NCBI GenBank assembly: GCA_046351555.1
Contig: JAXLYI010000012.1
Span: 186,001 to 250,000 of the forward strand
Direction: 5' to 3'
Source of the DNA: CAISKJ01 sp046351555
GTDB taxonomy: Bacteria > Myxococcota_A > Polyangia > Polyangiales > Ga0077539
DNA length: 64,000 nt
Positions 32,616 to 41,074 of this stretch are shown one piece after another. Below the pieces are notes generated by a model. It was given only the letters and a program-made list of their open reading frames with translations, searched no databases and was not told where the DNA came from. The translations under genes were made by a program, and so were the position numbers. Each line of letters starts with the position of its first letter. Positions within the stretch are counted from its first letter, which is position 1.

Positions 32616-33490
32616 CTACGCGGGCGGCGGCGCGCTCGGGCGGGCGGGCGCCGGCTTCGACGGGCGCGCCACCACGGGGTCCGCGGGCGCCGCGGCGGGC
32701 TTCGCCGCGGGCTGCGGGGCCGCGGGCTGCGGCGCGTCGGGCTTCGCGTCGGGCTGCGGCGCGTCGGGCTTCGCCTCGGGGGACTTGCGCGCGGCCAGCG
32801 CGGTGTCGCGCGCGTCGAGCAGCGGGCGCAGCGCGGCGCGGGCGGCGGCCGCGGTCGCAGGGTCGTCCGGGTCGACCGTCGCCACCACCTGGATGACGTA
32901 CTCGGTCACGCGCTGCTGCGCCCCGCGGAGCAGCTCCGACAGGTTGACCTCCGCGGCCGCTTCGCGCGCCTGCGTGAGCCGAGCACCCGGCCGTAGTCCT
33001 CGAAGCGCAGGCGGACGTCCTCGACGAAGCGCGGTCCCGCCAGCGCCGCGAGGTCGTCGTCGAGGCCCTGCGCGTGAACCTCGTCGAGGCGCACCTTGAG
33101 GGCCGCCCACTGCTGCTCGTACGGCAGCTTGAGCACCGCGAGCCCGTCGGCCGCCAGGATCGCCAGCAGCCGCTCCGCCCGCGCCTGCTCGGGGTACGCT
33201 CCCTCGGGCAGCGACGACCAGCACTGGAGCCGCTGGATCATCGCGCCCCACGAGCGGTCGAGCACGATGTCGTAGGGCCGCGCGTTGGGCGTGGGCCCGG
33301 CGAACTCCTTCGCGCGCAGGGCAGCCTCCAGCGACGTCCCCGTCGCCTTCAGCGTCGTGAGCGCGCGGAGCAACGCCCCCGCGGCCTTCGCCGGCGCCGT
33401 CACGATCAGCGCCGCGATCAGCGCGATCATGGCCCGCATGTTCATCGGCACCATGCGGAGGTACTGGATCAGGTCGAACTCGTCTCCCAT
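32616..33490 (-). pseudogene. Helical hypothetical protein with a single apparent frameshift
   Basis: The N-terminal part (ATG at 33490, MGDEFDLIQYLRMVPMNMRA) includes one hydrophobic helix (MIALIAALIVTAPAKAAGAL) and reads well to GRVLG near 32983. There the frame degenerates to Arg-rich sequence. The next frame continues sensibly: LTQAREAAAEVNLSELLRGA, VTEYVIQVVATVDPDDP, then a PDAPQPDAKPDAPQPA linker and a stop at 32616. Adding one base near 32979 joins them as VLG-LTQ, giving 291 residues. It is either a real recent mutation or a sequence error. No family recognised. It converges on caspase-like gene B across the palindrome. Confidence 0.6.
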
Positions 33491-33866
33491 CGTCGTCGCT
33501 TCCCTTTCGAGAGACCCCCGCGCGGACCGTCCGCGCGCCGTCTCCGTCGCCCGTTGTAAGGCCCGTCGACCGCGCCCGATGCGCCATATCTGGCTGAAAA
33601 TACGGGGTATCCGAGCGGTGGCCGCGCTGGGGAGGTGTCGCGGTCGGGGCGCGTGCTGCGCCGAGGAGTGGCGGGGACTGGCGACGGCGGCGGGGGCCGG
33701 TGCGGGCAGTGGGAGGGACTGCGCGCGGCGGGTGCGGGGGCAGGCGCGGGCAGTGGGAAGGACTCGAATGCGCGGGAGAACGTGGGGGATGCGGAGATGG
33801 GGGCTGGAGAAAGGCCCCTCGTCATCTCGATTGCTGCGCCGCGTTCGGGCCTGGCAACCTGGCCCC
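33491..33866. other. Intergenic, divergent region with a short direct repeat
   Basis: 376 bp between divergent starts. GCGGGCAGTGGGAGGGACT near 33702-33720 recurs as GCGGGCAGTGGGAAGGACT near 33747-33765, each preceded by a GCGGCGGG block. The repeat may be an operator for the helicase gene. No ORF supported. Confidence 0.4.
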
Positions 33867-36686
33867 ATGCGAACGACCCACGCCTCACCGGCCAACGTGC
33901 TGAACACGCCGTCGAGCGCGCGCATGGACGACGTGCTCGTCGCCGCGCTCGCGGACGCCACCGACGTCGCGGTCTCCGTGGCCTTCGTGCAGTCGTCGGG
34001 GCTCCACCTGCTGCTGTCGGGGCTCGCGGCGGCGCGGCGGCGAGAGGCCCGCGTGCGCGTGCTGACGTCGACCTACCTCGACGTGACCGAGCCCCAGGCG
34101 TTACGCGCGCTCCTCGCGTTGCCGGGGGTCGAGCTGCGCGTGCAGGACGGGCCCCGGGGGTTCCACGCCAAGGCGCACCTCCTGGTGTCGAACGGGACGA
34201 AGACGGGGTGGGTCGGCTCGTCCAACTGGTCGCGCTCGGGCCTCCGCGACAACGTCGAATGGAACGTCCGCATCGACAACACGGCGGCCTTCGACGAGGC
34301 GTGGCAGCGCTTCGAGGAACTCTGGCAGCGCCCCGACGTGGTCGCGCCCGGCGAGCCCTTCCTGGCGGCGTACACCGAGCGCTGGAGGGCTGCGCGCGCC
34401 GCGTCGCTCGCGCCCCCGACGCCGGAGGGGGTCGCCGAAGAGGCCGCCGACTACGCGCCGGCCCTGACGCCCACTGTGATCCAGCAGGAGGCGTTGCAGC
34501 TCCTCGCAGGGCAGCGGGGCCAGGGCGTCGAGCGCGCGCTCGTCGTCGCCGCGACGGGCGTGGGCAAGACCCTCCTCGCTGCCTTCGACGCGTACAAGGC
34601 GGGCGCGCAATCGATCCTGTTCGTGGCGCACCGCAAGGACATCGTCGCGCAGGCCGCGCGGGAGTTCGCGCGCGTCTTCGGCGGCTTGTTCGACGCGGAG
34701 GTGCGGATCGACGGCGCGCAGCCCCGCGAGCCCGCCGGGGGCGCGGTGTTCGTCACGATCCAGTCGTTGAGCGGCACGGGGGCGAAGGACCTGCGCGGGC
34801 GCTCGTGGGACTACGTCGTCGTCGACGAGTTTCACCACGCCGAGGCCGAGCGCTGGAAGAAGACGTTGTTCGCGCTCGACGCGAAGTTCCTGCTCGGGCT
34901 GACCGCGACCCCCGAGCGCGCTGACGGCCGCAACGTGATGGACCTCTGCGGTGGCAACGTCGTCTTCGAAGTGCGCCTCCCGGAGGCGATCGCCATGGGG
35001 GCGCTGCTGCGGTTCCACTACTTCGGCATCGCCGACGACGAGGCCGTCGACTACGGCGCGCTCCGCGGCGAGACGGGCGAGGACAAGATCGGGCAAGCGC
35101 TGAGCCTCACGTCGCGCGTCGACCTCGTGCTCCGCCACGCCGTCGAGAAGGGCTACGACGGCGTGAAGCGGGTCGGCGTGGGCTTCTGCGCGGGCGTGAA
35201 GCACGCGGCGTTCATGCGCGACGAGTTCACGAAGCGGGGGCACCTCGCGGCGGTGGTGCACGGCGGCACCCCCACCGAAGAGCGCGCGGCGACCTACGCG
35301 AACCTCCAGAGCGCGAGCCACCCCCTCCAGTGGGTCTTCGTCGCCGACGTGCTCAACGAGGGCGTCGACCTGCCCGCGATCAACACGGTGCTCTTCCTCC
35401 GCCCGACGGAGTCGTCGGTGGTGTTCCTCCAGCAGCTCGGGCGGGGGCTGCGCAAGCACCCGGGCACCGAGGTGCTCACGGTGCTCGACTTCGTGGGGCT
35501 GCACCGCGGCGCGTTCCAGTCGCTCCTCGCGCTCCACGACCCCAACGGCGTGCCGACCGTGCGGAGCCTCGCCGTCACCCGCGCCCTGCACACGCCGGTC
35601 ACGCCGCCCGAGGGCTGCGAGATCATCCTCGAAGACAAGACCCTCGAAGTCCTGGAGAAGGTCCGCAAGCTCGCCCAGTCGAAGCGCGCCCGCGTCGAGG
35701 ACGCCTACCGCGTGTCGCGCGAGCAGCTCGGCCGCGCGCCGCTCCCGGTCGACGGGCTCCGCGTGCCCGACCTCGCGATGACGGCGGTGCGAACGTCCCA
35801 CGGCGGCTGGCGGCTTCTGCGCGTCGCGATGGGCGACGCCGACGGCTGGGAGCGCGAGCTCGCGGAGGGCTCACCCCTCGACGCGCTCCTCGGCGTGGCC
35901 GAGCGCAACCACCAGCTCCAGCGCGTCGACGGGTACGCCGCGCTGTGGGCCGCCCTCGACGTCGACGCGGACCTCGCCGCCGCCTACGCGCGCTTCTTCG
36001 AAGCGCACCCGCACTGGAAGGTGGAGCACACCGAGCGCGACGGCGCGGGGGTCGTCGAGGCGCTCGTCGCGCTGCTCACCAAGGCGAAGAGTGACTCCCT
36101 CTGGAAGGGCGACGCCTGGGCCCCCGCGCTCGCGAAGGCGCTGCGGCCGACGGAGGTTCGTGCGAGCGTCAGGGCGCGCCTCGCGGCGACACTGGCGAGC
36201 GACTACCAGCTCCGCCACGGCGGCGTCCTGCGCGCGCCCGCCGACCTCCGACGCTTCGCCTCGTACACCCGCCAGGAGATCGTGAACCACTTCGGCGAGC
36301 AGTACGACCCGACGATCCACAACCCCGGCGTGCTCCGGCCGAAGCTCCACGCGGGGCACTACGCGCTGCTCGCGCGCATCGACACGAGCGGCGCGAAGGC
36401 CGAGCACCAGTACGCCAACCGCGTGCTCGGCCGGCGCCGCTTCGCGTGGACGAGCCAGAACAAGATGACGCCCGCGAACAAGGCCGGCGCGTTCGTCGCG
36501 AAGCAGAAGAAGCTCGGCTCGCGCATCCACCTCTTCGCGGCGCCAGGCTCGCACACCCCCTACCGCTACCTCGGCGAGGTGACGGCGATCGTCGTGAAAA
36601 ACACCGCCCCCATGGGGGTCACGTTCGAACTCCCCGAGGCGCTGCCCGACGCCGTGTTCGAAGCGCTCCGGGACGCGACCGAGTAG
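33867..36686 (+). CDS. PLD nuclease-SF2 helicase-DUF3427 fusion protein
   Basis: 939 residues. Residues 20-160 are a phospholipase-D-like nuclease domain: GFHAKAHLLV (His100, Lys102) and WVGSSNWSRSG (Asn120). Residues about 200-560 are an SF2 helicase: ATGVGKTLLAAF (229-240), VVVDEFHHAE (DEFHH), GLTATPERADG, VFVADVLNEGVDLP and QQLGRGLRKHPG. The rest corresponds to the DUF3427 region, ending HLFAAPGSHTPYRYLGEVTA. This architecture recurs in mobile and defence-rich loci, where such proteins are suspected to act on foreign or damaged nucleic acid; the function here is inferred. The start chosen is the first ATG giving a complete PLD domain; no Shine-Dalgarno is seen. Confidence 0.83.
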   Translation: MRTTHASPANVLNTPSSARMDDVLVAALADATDVAVSVAFVQSSGLHLLLSGLAAARRREARVRVLTSTYLDVTEPQALRALLALPGVELRVQDGPRGFHAKAHLLVSNGTKTGWVGSSNWSRSGLRDNVEWNVRIDNTAAFDEAWQRFEELWQRPDVVAPGEPFLAAYTERWRAARAASLAPPTPEGVAEEAADYAPALTPTVIQQEALQLLAGQRGQGVERALVVAATGVGKTLLAAFDAYKAGAQSILFVAHRKDIVAQAAREFARVFGGLFDAEVRIDGAQPREPAGGAVFVTIQSLSGTGAKDLRGRSWDYVVVDEFHHAEAERWKKTLFALDAKFLLGLTATPERADGRNVMDLCGGNVVFEVRLPEAIAMGALLRFHYFGIADDEAVDYGALRGETGEDKIGQALSLTSRVDLVLRHAVEKGYDGVKRVGVGFCAGVKHAAFMRDEFTKRGHLAAVVHGGTPTEERAATYANLQSASHPLQWVFVADVLNEGVDLPAINTVLFLRPTESSVVFLQQLGRGLRKHPGTEVLTVLDFVGLHRGAFQSLLALHDPNGVPTVRSLAVTRALHTPVTPPEGCEIILEDKTLEVLEKVRKLAQSKRARVEDAYRVSREQLGRAPLPVDGLRVPDLAMTAVRTSHGGWRLLRVAMGDADGWERELAEGSPLDALLGVAERNHQLQRVDGYAALWAALDVDADLAAAYARFFEAHPHWKVEHTERDGAGVVEALVALLTKAKSDSLWKGDAWAPALAKALRPTEVRASVRARLAATLASDYQLRHGGVLRAPADLRRFASYTRQEIVNHFGEQYDPTIHNPGVLRPKLHAGHYALLARIDTSGAKAEHQYANRVLGRRRFAWTSQNKMTPANKAGAFVAKQKKLGSRIHLFAAPGSHTPYRYLGEVTAIVVKNTAPMGVTFELPEALPDAVFEALRDATE

Positions 36687-36752
36687 GCGCGGAAGCGCTG
36701 TCTTCGGGCCGTGATACCCCCGCGGCGCACACTCTGCCCGCGGAGACTCCCG

Positions 36753-36786
36753 CGACGGCGCGACCGGCGGGAGCCGCTCGCCGTCG
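36753..36786. terminator. Possible bidirectional hairpin between convergent genes
   Basis: Arms CGACGGCG (36753-36760) and CGCCGTCG (36779-36786) lie between the helicase gene end and the thioester reductase gene end. There is no T-tract, so this is a weak call. Confidence 0.25.
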
Positions 36787-36827
36787 TCCACGCGCCACGG
36801 CGCGCACGCCGACCCCTCCGCCGCGCG

Positions 36828-38123
36828 TCAGTCGCCGTCGAGCAGGTGCGGCACGCAGCGCCCGAGGAGCGCCGCGTCCACGTCGGGGTACGTCACCCCC
36901 GCGCGCCGGCACAGCGCCTCGGCGTTGGCGCGCGACAGCGTCGGCGTGCGCTCCGGCGCGAGGAGCCCCGCGAGCGACGACGCGTGCCCCTCGCCGTCCG
37001 CCTCCGGCAGCAACATCAGGTAGGGCGCGTAGGGCCCCGGCGCGCCGTCCACGCCCCGGTGCCACGCGTCGTAGGGGACGCGCTCGATCGGGTGCCCCAG
37101 CGCGCCGCAGAGGGTGAGCAGCTCGCCCCAGGTGGTGCCGCGCGCGTGGACGAGGTGGTAGTCCCGCCCGGTGCCGCGCGGGTCGCGCGCCGCCGCGACG
37201 AGCGAGCGGCTCACGCGGTCGACGGGCACCACGTTGAACGCGAGGTCGAGCTCCGGCGCCACGCCCGTCTTCAGCGCAGCGGCGAGCATCCCGCACAGGA
37301 AGTCGCCCCCCTGCGGGGCCGCGCGCGCGGCGGGAGCGACGCGCGGGGCGTCGCCGCGCGCATCGCCGCGGCCTGGGAGGTTGGGGATGCCCGTCTCCGC
37401 GGCCCACCCGACGATGGCCGGGCGGTGGATCGCCGCCGCGAGGCCCCGCGCGCGTGCCGCCCGCACCCACTGCTCCGCGACCCACTTCGTCTGCACGTAG
37501 CCCCCGAGCGTGCGGGGCGGCGCCGACAGCGGGTCGTCCTCGCCCACGACGCCGCCGCGCCCGAAGTGAACCGTCGCCGTCGAGACGTAGTGAAGCGCCT
37601 TCGGCCGCCCCGTCGCGGCGAGCGTCAGCAGCGCGCGCGTGGCGCCGACGTTCGCGGGCTCCAGCACCGCCCAGGGGAGCAGGAGGTTCACCGCGGCGCC
37701 GTTGTGCACGATCACGTCGACCTCGCGGGCGAGGCCTGACCACGCGGCGTCGTCGAGCCCGAGGCGCTCGCGCCCGAGGTCGCCGGGCACCACGACGATG
37801 CGCCCCGCGTGGTCGTCGCGCCAGCGCCGGTGACGCTGCAGCGCCTCGCGCACGCGCCGCGCGCCGTCGCGCGGGTCGGCGCAGCGAAGGAGGCAGAGCA
37901 CCTCGCCGTCGCCGCGCGCGGTCTCCAGCAGGTCGGCGAGCAGGTGCGCGCCGAGGAAGCCCGTGGCGCCCGTCAGCAGGACGCGCGAGCCCGCGTCCAC
38001 GCGGGGCGCGCCGGGCGGAACCACGGGCGCCCCGTTGCCGGGGAGCGCCGCGGAGAGGTCGTCGGGCGCGGCGAGCCGCAGGAGCTGCCGCCGCGCCGCG
38101 TCGCGCCGGGGGCGCCCGCTCAC
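36828..38123 (-). CDS. Thioester reductase (Lys2/CAR R-domain type), stand-alone
   Basis: 431 residues from the GTG at 38123, overlapping the carrier-protein stop as GTGA. NAD(P)-binding Rossmann motif VLLTGATGFLGAHLLADLL (48-66), LLRCADPRDGARRV, VIVHNGAAVNLLLPW, the SDR-type Ser/Thr...Tyr-Lys set (YVSTATV, then YVQTKWVAE) and HRPAIVG. These enzymes reduce a carrier-bound thioester with NAD(P)H and release an aldehyde (or alcohol). As the last gene of the operon it is the predicted off-loading enzyme for the acyl chain on the adjacent carrier protein. Confidence 0.88.
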   Translation of the reverse strand: MSGRPRRDAARRQLLRLAAPDDLSAALPGNGAPVVPPGAPRVDAGSRVLLTGATGFLGAHLLADLLETARGDGEVLCLLRCADPRDGARRVREALQRHRRWRDDHAGRIVVVPGDLGRERLGLDDAAWSGLAREVDVIVHNGAAVNLLLPWAVLEPANVGATRALLTLAATGRPKALHYVSTATVHFGRGGVVGEDDPLSAPPRTLGGYVQTKWVAEQWVRAARARGLAAAIHRPAIVGWAAETGIPNLPGRGDARGDAPRVAPAARAAPQGGDFLCGMLAAALKTGVAPELDLAFNVVPVDRVSRSLVAAARDPRGTGRDYHLVHARGTTWGELLTLCGALGHPIERVPYDAWHRGVDGAPGPYAPYLMLLPEADGEGHASSLAGLLAPERTPTLSRANAEALCRRAGVTYPDVDAALLGRCVPHLLDGD

Positions 38124-38398
38124 GGCCGCGCCGCCGCGCCCTCGCCGGCGGCGAGCGCGAGCACCATGCGGACGATCGCGCGCACGTCCTTGAAGTGCTC
38201 CGCCGTCACCCGGTCGCCGGGCACCTCGACGCGGAAGGTGCGGTGCACGTGGTCGATGAGCTCCATCATCGACAGCGAGTCGAGCACGCCCCACTCCAGC
38301 AGCGGCGTGTCGCGGTCGAGGCCCGCGCCGCGGCCGTCGAGCAGCTCGCGGGCGATGTACGTGAGGATGTCCTGCTCCAGCGCTTCAGCGTCGATCAT
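38120..38398 (-). CDS. Acyl/peptidyl carrier protein
   Basis: 92 residues with the phosphopantetheine site WGVLDSLSMMELIDHV (Ser41). The discrete carrier holds the substrate as a thioester on a 4'-phosphopantetheine arm. The gene overlaps the end of the adenylation gene by 14 bp and the thioester reductase start by 4 bp, so the three are translated together and their products probably work as a set. No phosphopantetheinyl transferase gene is in the window. Confidence 0.92.
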   Translation of the reverse strand: MIDAEALEQDILTYIARELLDGRGAGLDRDTPLLEWGVLDSLSMMELIDHVHRTFRVEVPGDRVTAEHFKDVRAIVRMVLALAAGEGAAARP

Positions 38399-39914
38399 GG
38401 CTCGTCTCTCCTTGTGTTTCCCCGTCGGACTCCAGCAGCCGCTTCAGCGCGGCGCGGTCGAGCTTGCCGTTGCCGGTGCGCGGCAGCGCGCCCACGACGC
38501 GCGCGGTGTCGATGATCATGGCCCGGGGCACCCGCTCGGCGAGGTGGCGCTTGAGCTCCAGCAGCGCCGGCGCCTCGCGGCCGGGCGCGAGCACCACCGC
38601 CGCCGCCAGCGCCGCGTCGAGGCCCGCGCCGCGCACGGCCACGGCGCACGCTGCCACCGCGGGGTGGCCGGCGAGTGCGCGCTCGACCTCGCCGAGCTCG
38701 ATGCGGTGCCCGCGGAGCTTCACCATCTGGTCGCGGCGCCCCACGTAGGCGTAGGTGTCGGCGTCGAGGCGCCGCACGATGTCCCCGGTCGCGTAGCCGT
38801 CGGCGCCGAGCGGCGCGCGGCCCTGGTACCCGAGCATCACCGTCGGCCCGGTGACCCACAGCTCGCCCTCCTCGCCGGGGGCGGCCTCCGCGCCGTCGTC
38901 GCGCCGCGCGGTCACCGCGTCGCCGCACACCGCGCGACCGATGGGGATCTCCGCCCAGGCGTCGGGGAGGTCGCGCACCTCGTAGGCGGTGCAGACGTTG
39001 GTCTCGGTGGGGCCGTAGAGGTTCCAGAGGCGCGCGGCGGGGAGGGCCGCGCGGAGGCGCCGCAGGGCGTTGAGGGGGAAGGGCTCGCCGGCGAAGAGGA
39101 CCGCGCGGAGCGCGAGGTCGTCGCGCGCGCCGAGCCCGCCGCGGTCGAGCATCAGGCAGAGCGCCGAGGGGACCGAGTACCACACGGTGACGCGCTCGCG
39201 CGCGGCGAAGTCCACGAGGCGCTGCGGCGCGTACGAGGCCGACTCTGGCAGGACGCACACGCAGGCGCCCGCCGCGAAGGCCGCGTAGAGGTCGAACACC
39301 GACAGGTCGAAGTGGAAGGGGGCGTGGTTCGCGACGCGGTCGCTCGCGACGAGCGCGCAAGCCTCCACCGCCCACGCCACGAACGACAGCGCGTTGCGGT
39401 GGCTCAGGCGCACGCCCTTCGGCGCCCCCGTGGAGCCCGACGTGTAGAGGATGTACGCGAGCGCGTCGGGGTCCGACGTGACGGCGGGGAGGTCGTCGGC
39501 GCAGGGGCCTTCGGACGCCTGCACGTCTGACGCGACGAGGCGCGCGACGGGGCCGACGTCTTCGTTCCACGACGGGTGCCCCATCTCCGCGACCACCACC
39601 GCGCGCGGCGCGGCGCTCTCCAGCACGGCCCGGACGCGCGCCCACGGGCTGGCCACGTCGACGGGGACGTAGGCCGCGCCGAGGCGCAGCGCGCCCTGCA
39701 TCGCGGCGACGGCGCGCAGGCCCTTCGGGAGCCAGACGCCCACGCGGTCGCCCTCGCGCACGCCGAGCCCGCGGAGGGCGCGGGCGTACGCGTCGGCGAG
39801 GCGGTCGAGCGCGGCGTAGGTGGCGACGCCGTCGGGCGCGCGGACCGCGAGGGCGTCGGGGGTGCGCGCGGCGGCGCGCGACACGAGGGCGTCGAGGCGC
39901 GGCGCGGCGCTCAC
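38385..39914 (-). CDS. Stand-alone amino-acid adenylation enzyme, probable L-proline specificity
   Basis: 509 residues from the GTG at 39914 (GTGA overlap with the dehydrogenase stop). All adenylation core motifs are present: ILYTSGSTGAPKGV (A3), HFDLSVFDLY (A4), NLYGPTET (A5), GYATGD (A7), GRRDQMVKLRGHRIELGEVE (A8) and NGKLDR (A10, Lys484). Aligning to GrsA, the pocket residues are Asp203, Leu204, Phe207, Tyr246, Leu273, Ala275, Leu299, Val307, Cys308 and Lys484, i.e. DLFYLALVCK. I recall this code from free-standing L-prolyl-AMP ligases of pyrrole pathways (PltF, RedM, CloN4 type). It would activate L-proline and load the adjacent carrier protein. The alignment was done by eye. Confidence 0.87.
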   Translation of the reverse strand: MSAAPRLDALVSRAAARTPDALAVRAPDGVATYAALDRLADAYARALRGLGVREGDRVGVWLPKGLRAVAAMQGALRLGAAYVPVDVASPWARVRAVLESAAPRAVVVAEMGHPSWNEDVGPVARLVASDVQASEGPCADDLPAVTSDPDALAYILYTSGSTGAPKGVRLSHRNALSFVAWAVEACALVASDRVANHAPFHFDLSVFDLYAAFAAGACVCVLPESASYAPQRLVDFAARERVTVWYSVPSALCLMLDRGGLGARDDLALRAVLFAGEPFPLNALRRLRAALPAARLWNLYGPTETNVCTAYEVRDLPDAWAEIPIGRAVCGDAVTARRDDGAEAAPGEEGELWVTGPTVMLGYQGRAPLGADGYATGDIVRRLDADTYAYVGRRDQMVKLRGHRIELGEVERALAGHPAVAACAVAVRGAGLDAALAAAVVLAPGREAPALLELKRHLAERVPRAMIIDTARVVGALPRTGNGKLDRAALKRLLESDGETQGETSHDRR

Positions 39915-41032
39915 AGGCCCATCCCCCGCGCGATGAGGTCGCGCTGGATCTCCGACGTGCCCGAGAAGCTCAGCGCGGGCACCGCGTCGGCGAGCGCCGT
40001 GACGAGGGAGGCGCCCTCCACCACGCCCGCGCCGCCGAACAGGCGGATCGCGTCGAGGCCCGACGCCACCGCCGCCTCGCTCACGGCGAGCTTGGCCATG
40101 GCGATCGCGGTGGACGCGTCGAGGCCCGCGTCCTTCATCCAGCAGGCGCGGTAGAGCAGCCAGCGGGCCGACTCGAGCCGAACCTTCATGTCCGCGACGC
40201 GGTGCGCGACGGCCTGGTGCCGCCCCAGCGCCTTGCCGAACTGGCGGCGGCGCGTGACGTGGGCGAGCACGTCGTCGAGCTGCCGCTCCATCGCGCCGAG
40301 GTACATCGCGAGCAGGCAGGCCCGCTCCCAGGCCATCGACGCGCGGAAGATGGCGGCGCCGTCGCCCTCCCGGCCGAGCCGAAGCTCCGCGGGGACGCGG
40401 CAGTCTTCGAAGTACACCGGGCACATCGTCGCGCCGGCGAGCCCCGTCGTGTGGAACGGCGCCCCGAAGGTCATGCCGGGCGTCCCGCGCGGCACCGCGA
40501 AGGCGCTGACGCCGAGGTAGCCGTGGGCGGGGTCGGTGACGGCGTAGGCGACCACCACGTCGGCGCGGGGCCCGTTGGTGACGAAGCTCTTGGCCCCGTC
40601 GAGCCGGTACGCCGCGCCGTCGCGCGCCGCGCGGGTCTTCATCGCGAAGACGTCCGAGCCAGCCTCCGACTCCGTGATCGCGTTGGCCCCCACCCACTGC
40701 CCCGCGCACATCCGCGGGACGAACTCCCCGCGCAGCGCTTCGCTCCCGTGCGTCGCGACGGGCATCACCGCCGCGAAGAGGTGCGCGCAGGCCGAGAAGA
40801 GCAGCCCCAGGTCGCTCGACCCGCGGCCGACGGCCTCCACCACGCGCGCCGTGGTGACCGCGTCGAGGGCCATGCCGCCGTGCGCCACGGGCGCGCACAG
40901 CCCCAGGAGCCCGAACTCCCCCGCGAGGCGCCAGCGCGCGTCGCGGTCGACGCCGCGGCCCCAGCCCTCGCGGGCGAAGCGGTGCGCGCGGTCGTAGAGA
41001 TCCTGTTGTTCAGCGCTCCAGGCGAAGTCCAT
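39911..41032 (-). CDS. Acyl-CoA dehydrogenase-type flavoenzyme, probable prolyl-carrier-protein oxidase
   Basis: 373 residues, normal for the acyl-CoA dehydrogenase fold. Motifs: GANAITESEAGSDVFAMKT (flavin-binding region), LDGAKSFVTNGPRADVVVAY, SMAWERACLLAMYLGAMERQ, RRQFGKALGRHQAVAHRVAD and SFSGTSEIQRDLIARGMGL. The blocks around MAWERACLLA and LESARWLLYRACW are reminiscent of the PltE/RedW/AnaB enzymes that oxidise prolyl-S-carrier protein to a pyrroline or pyrrole thioester. Its position directly before the proline-type adenylation enzyme and carrier supports this. Number of oxidations (two or four electrons) cannot be read from sequence. Confidence 0.87.
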   Translation of the reverse strand: MDFAWSAEQQDLYDRAHRFAREGWGRGVDRDARWRLAGEFGLLGLCAPVAHGGMALDAVTTARVVEAVGRGSSDLGLLFSACAHLFAAVMPVATHGSEALRGEFVPRMCAGQWVGANAITESEAGSDVFAMKTRAARDGAAYRLDGAKSFVTNGPRADVVVAYAVTDPAHGYLGVSAFAVPRGTPGMTFGAPFHTTGLAGATMCPVYFEDCRVPAELRLGREGDGAAIFRASMAWERACLLAMYLGAMERQLDDVLAHVTRRRQFGKALGRHQAVAHRVADMKVRLESARWLLYRACWMKDAGLDASTAIAMAKLAVSEAAVASGLDAIRLFGGAGVVEGASLVTALADAVPALSFSGTSEIQRDLIARGMGL

Positions 41033-41074
41033 GGCGGGGCCTCTCTTCCTTGTCGGGGGTCGGTGGGCGGTGCT

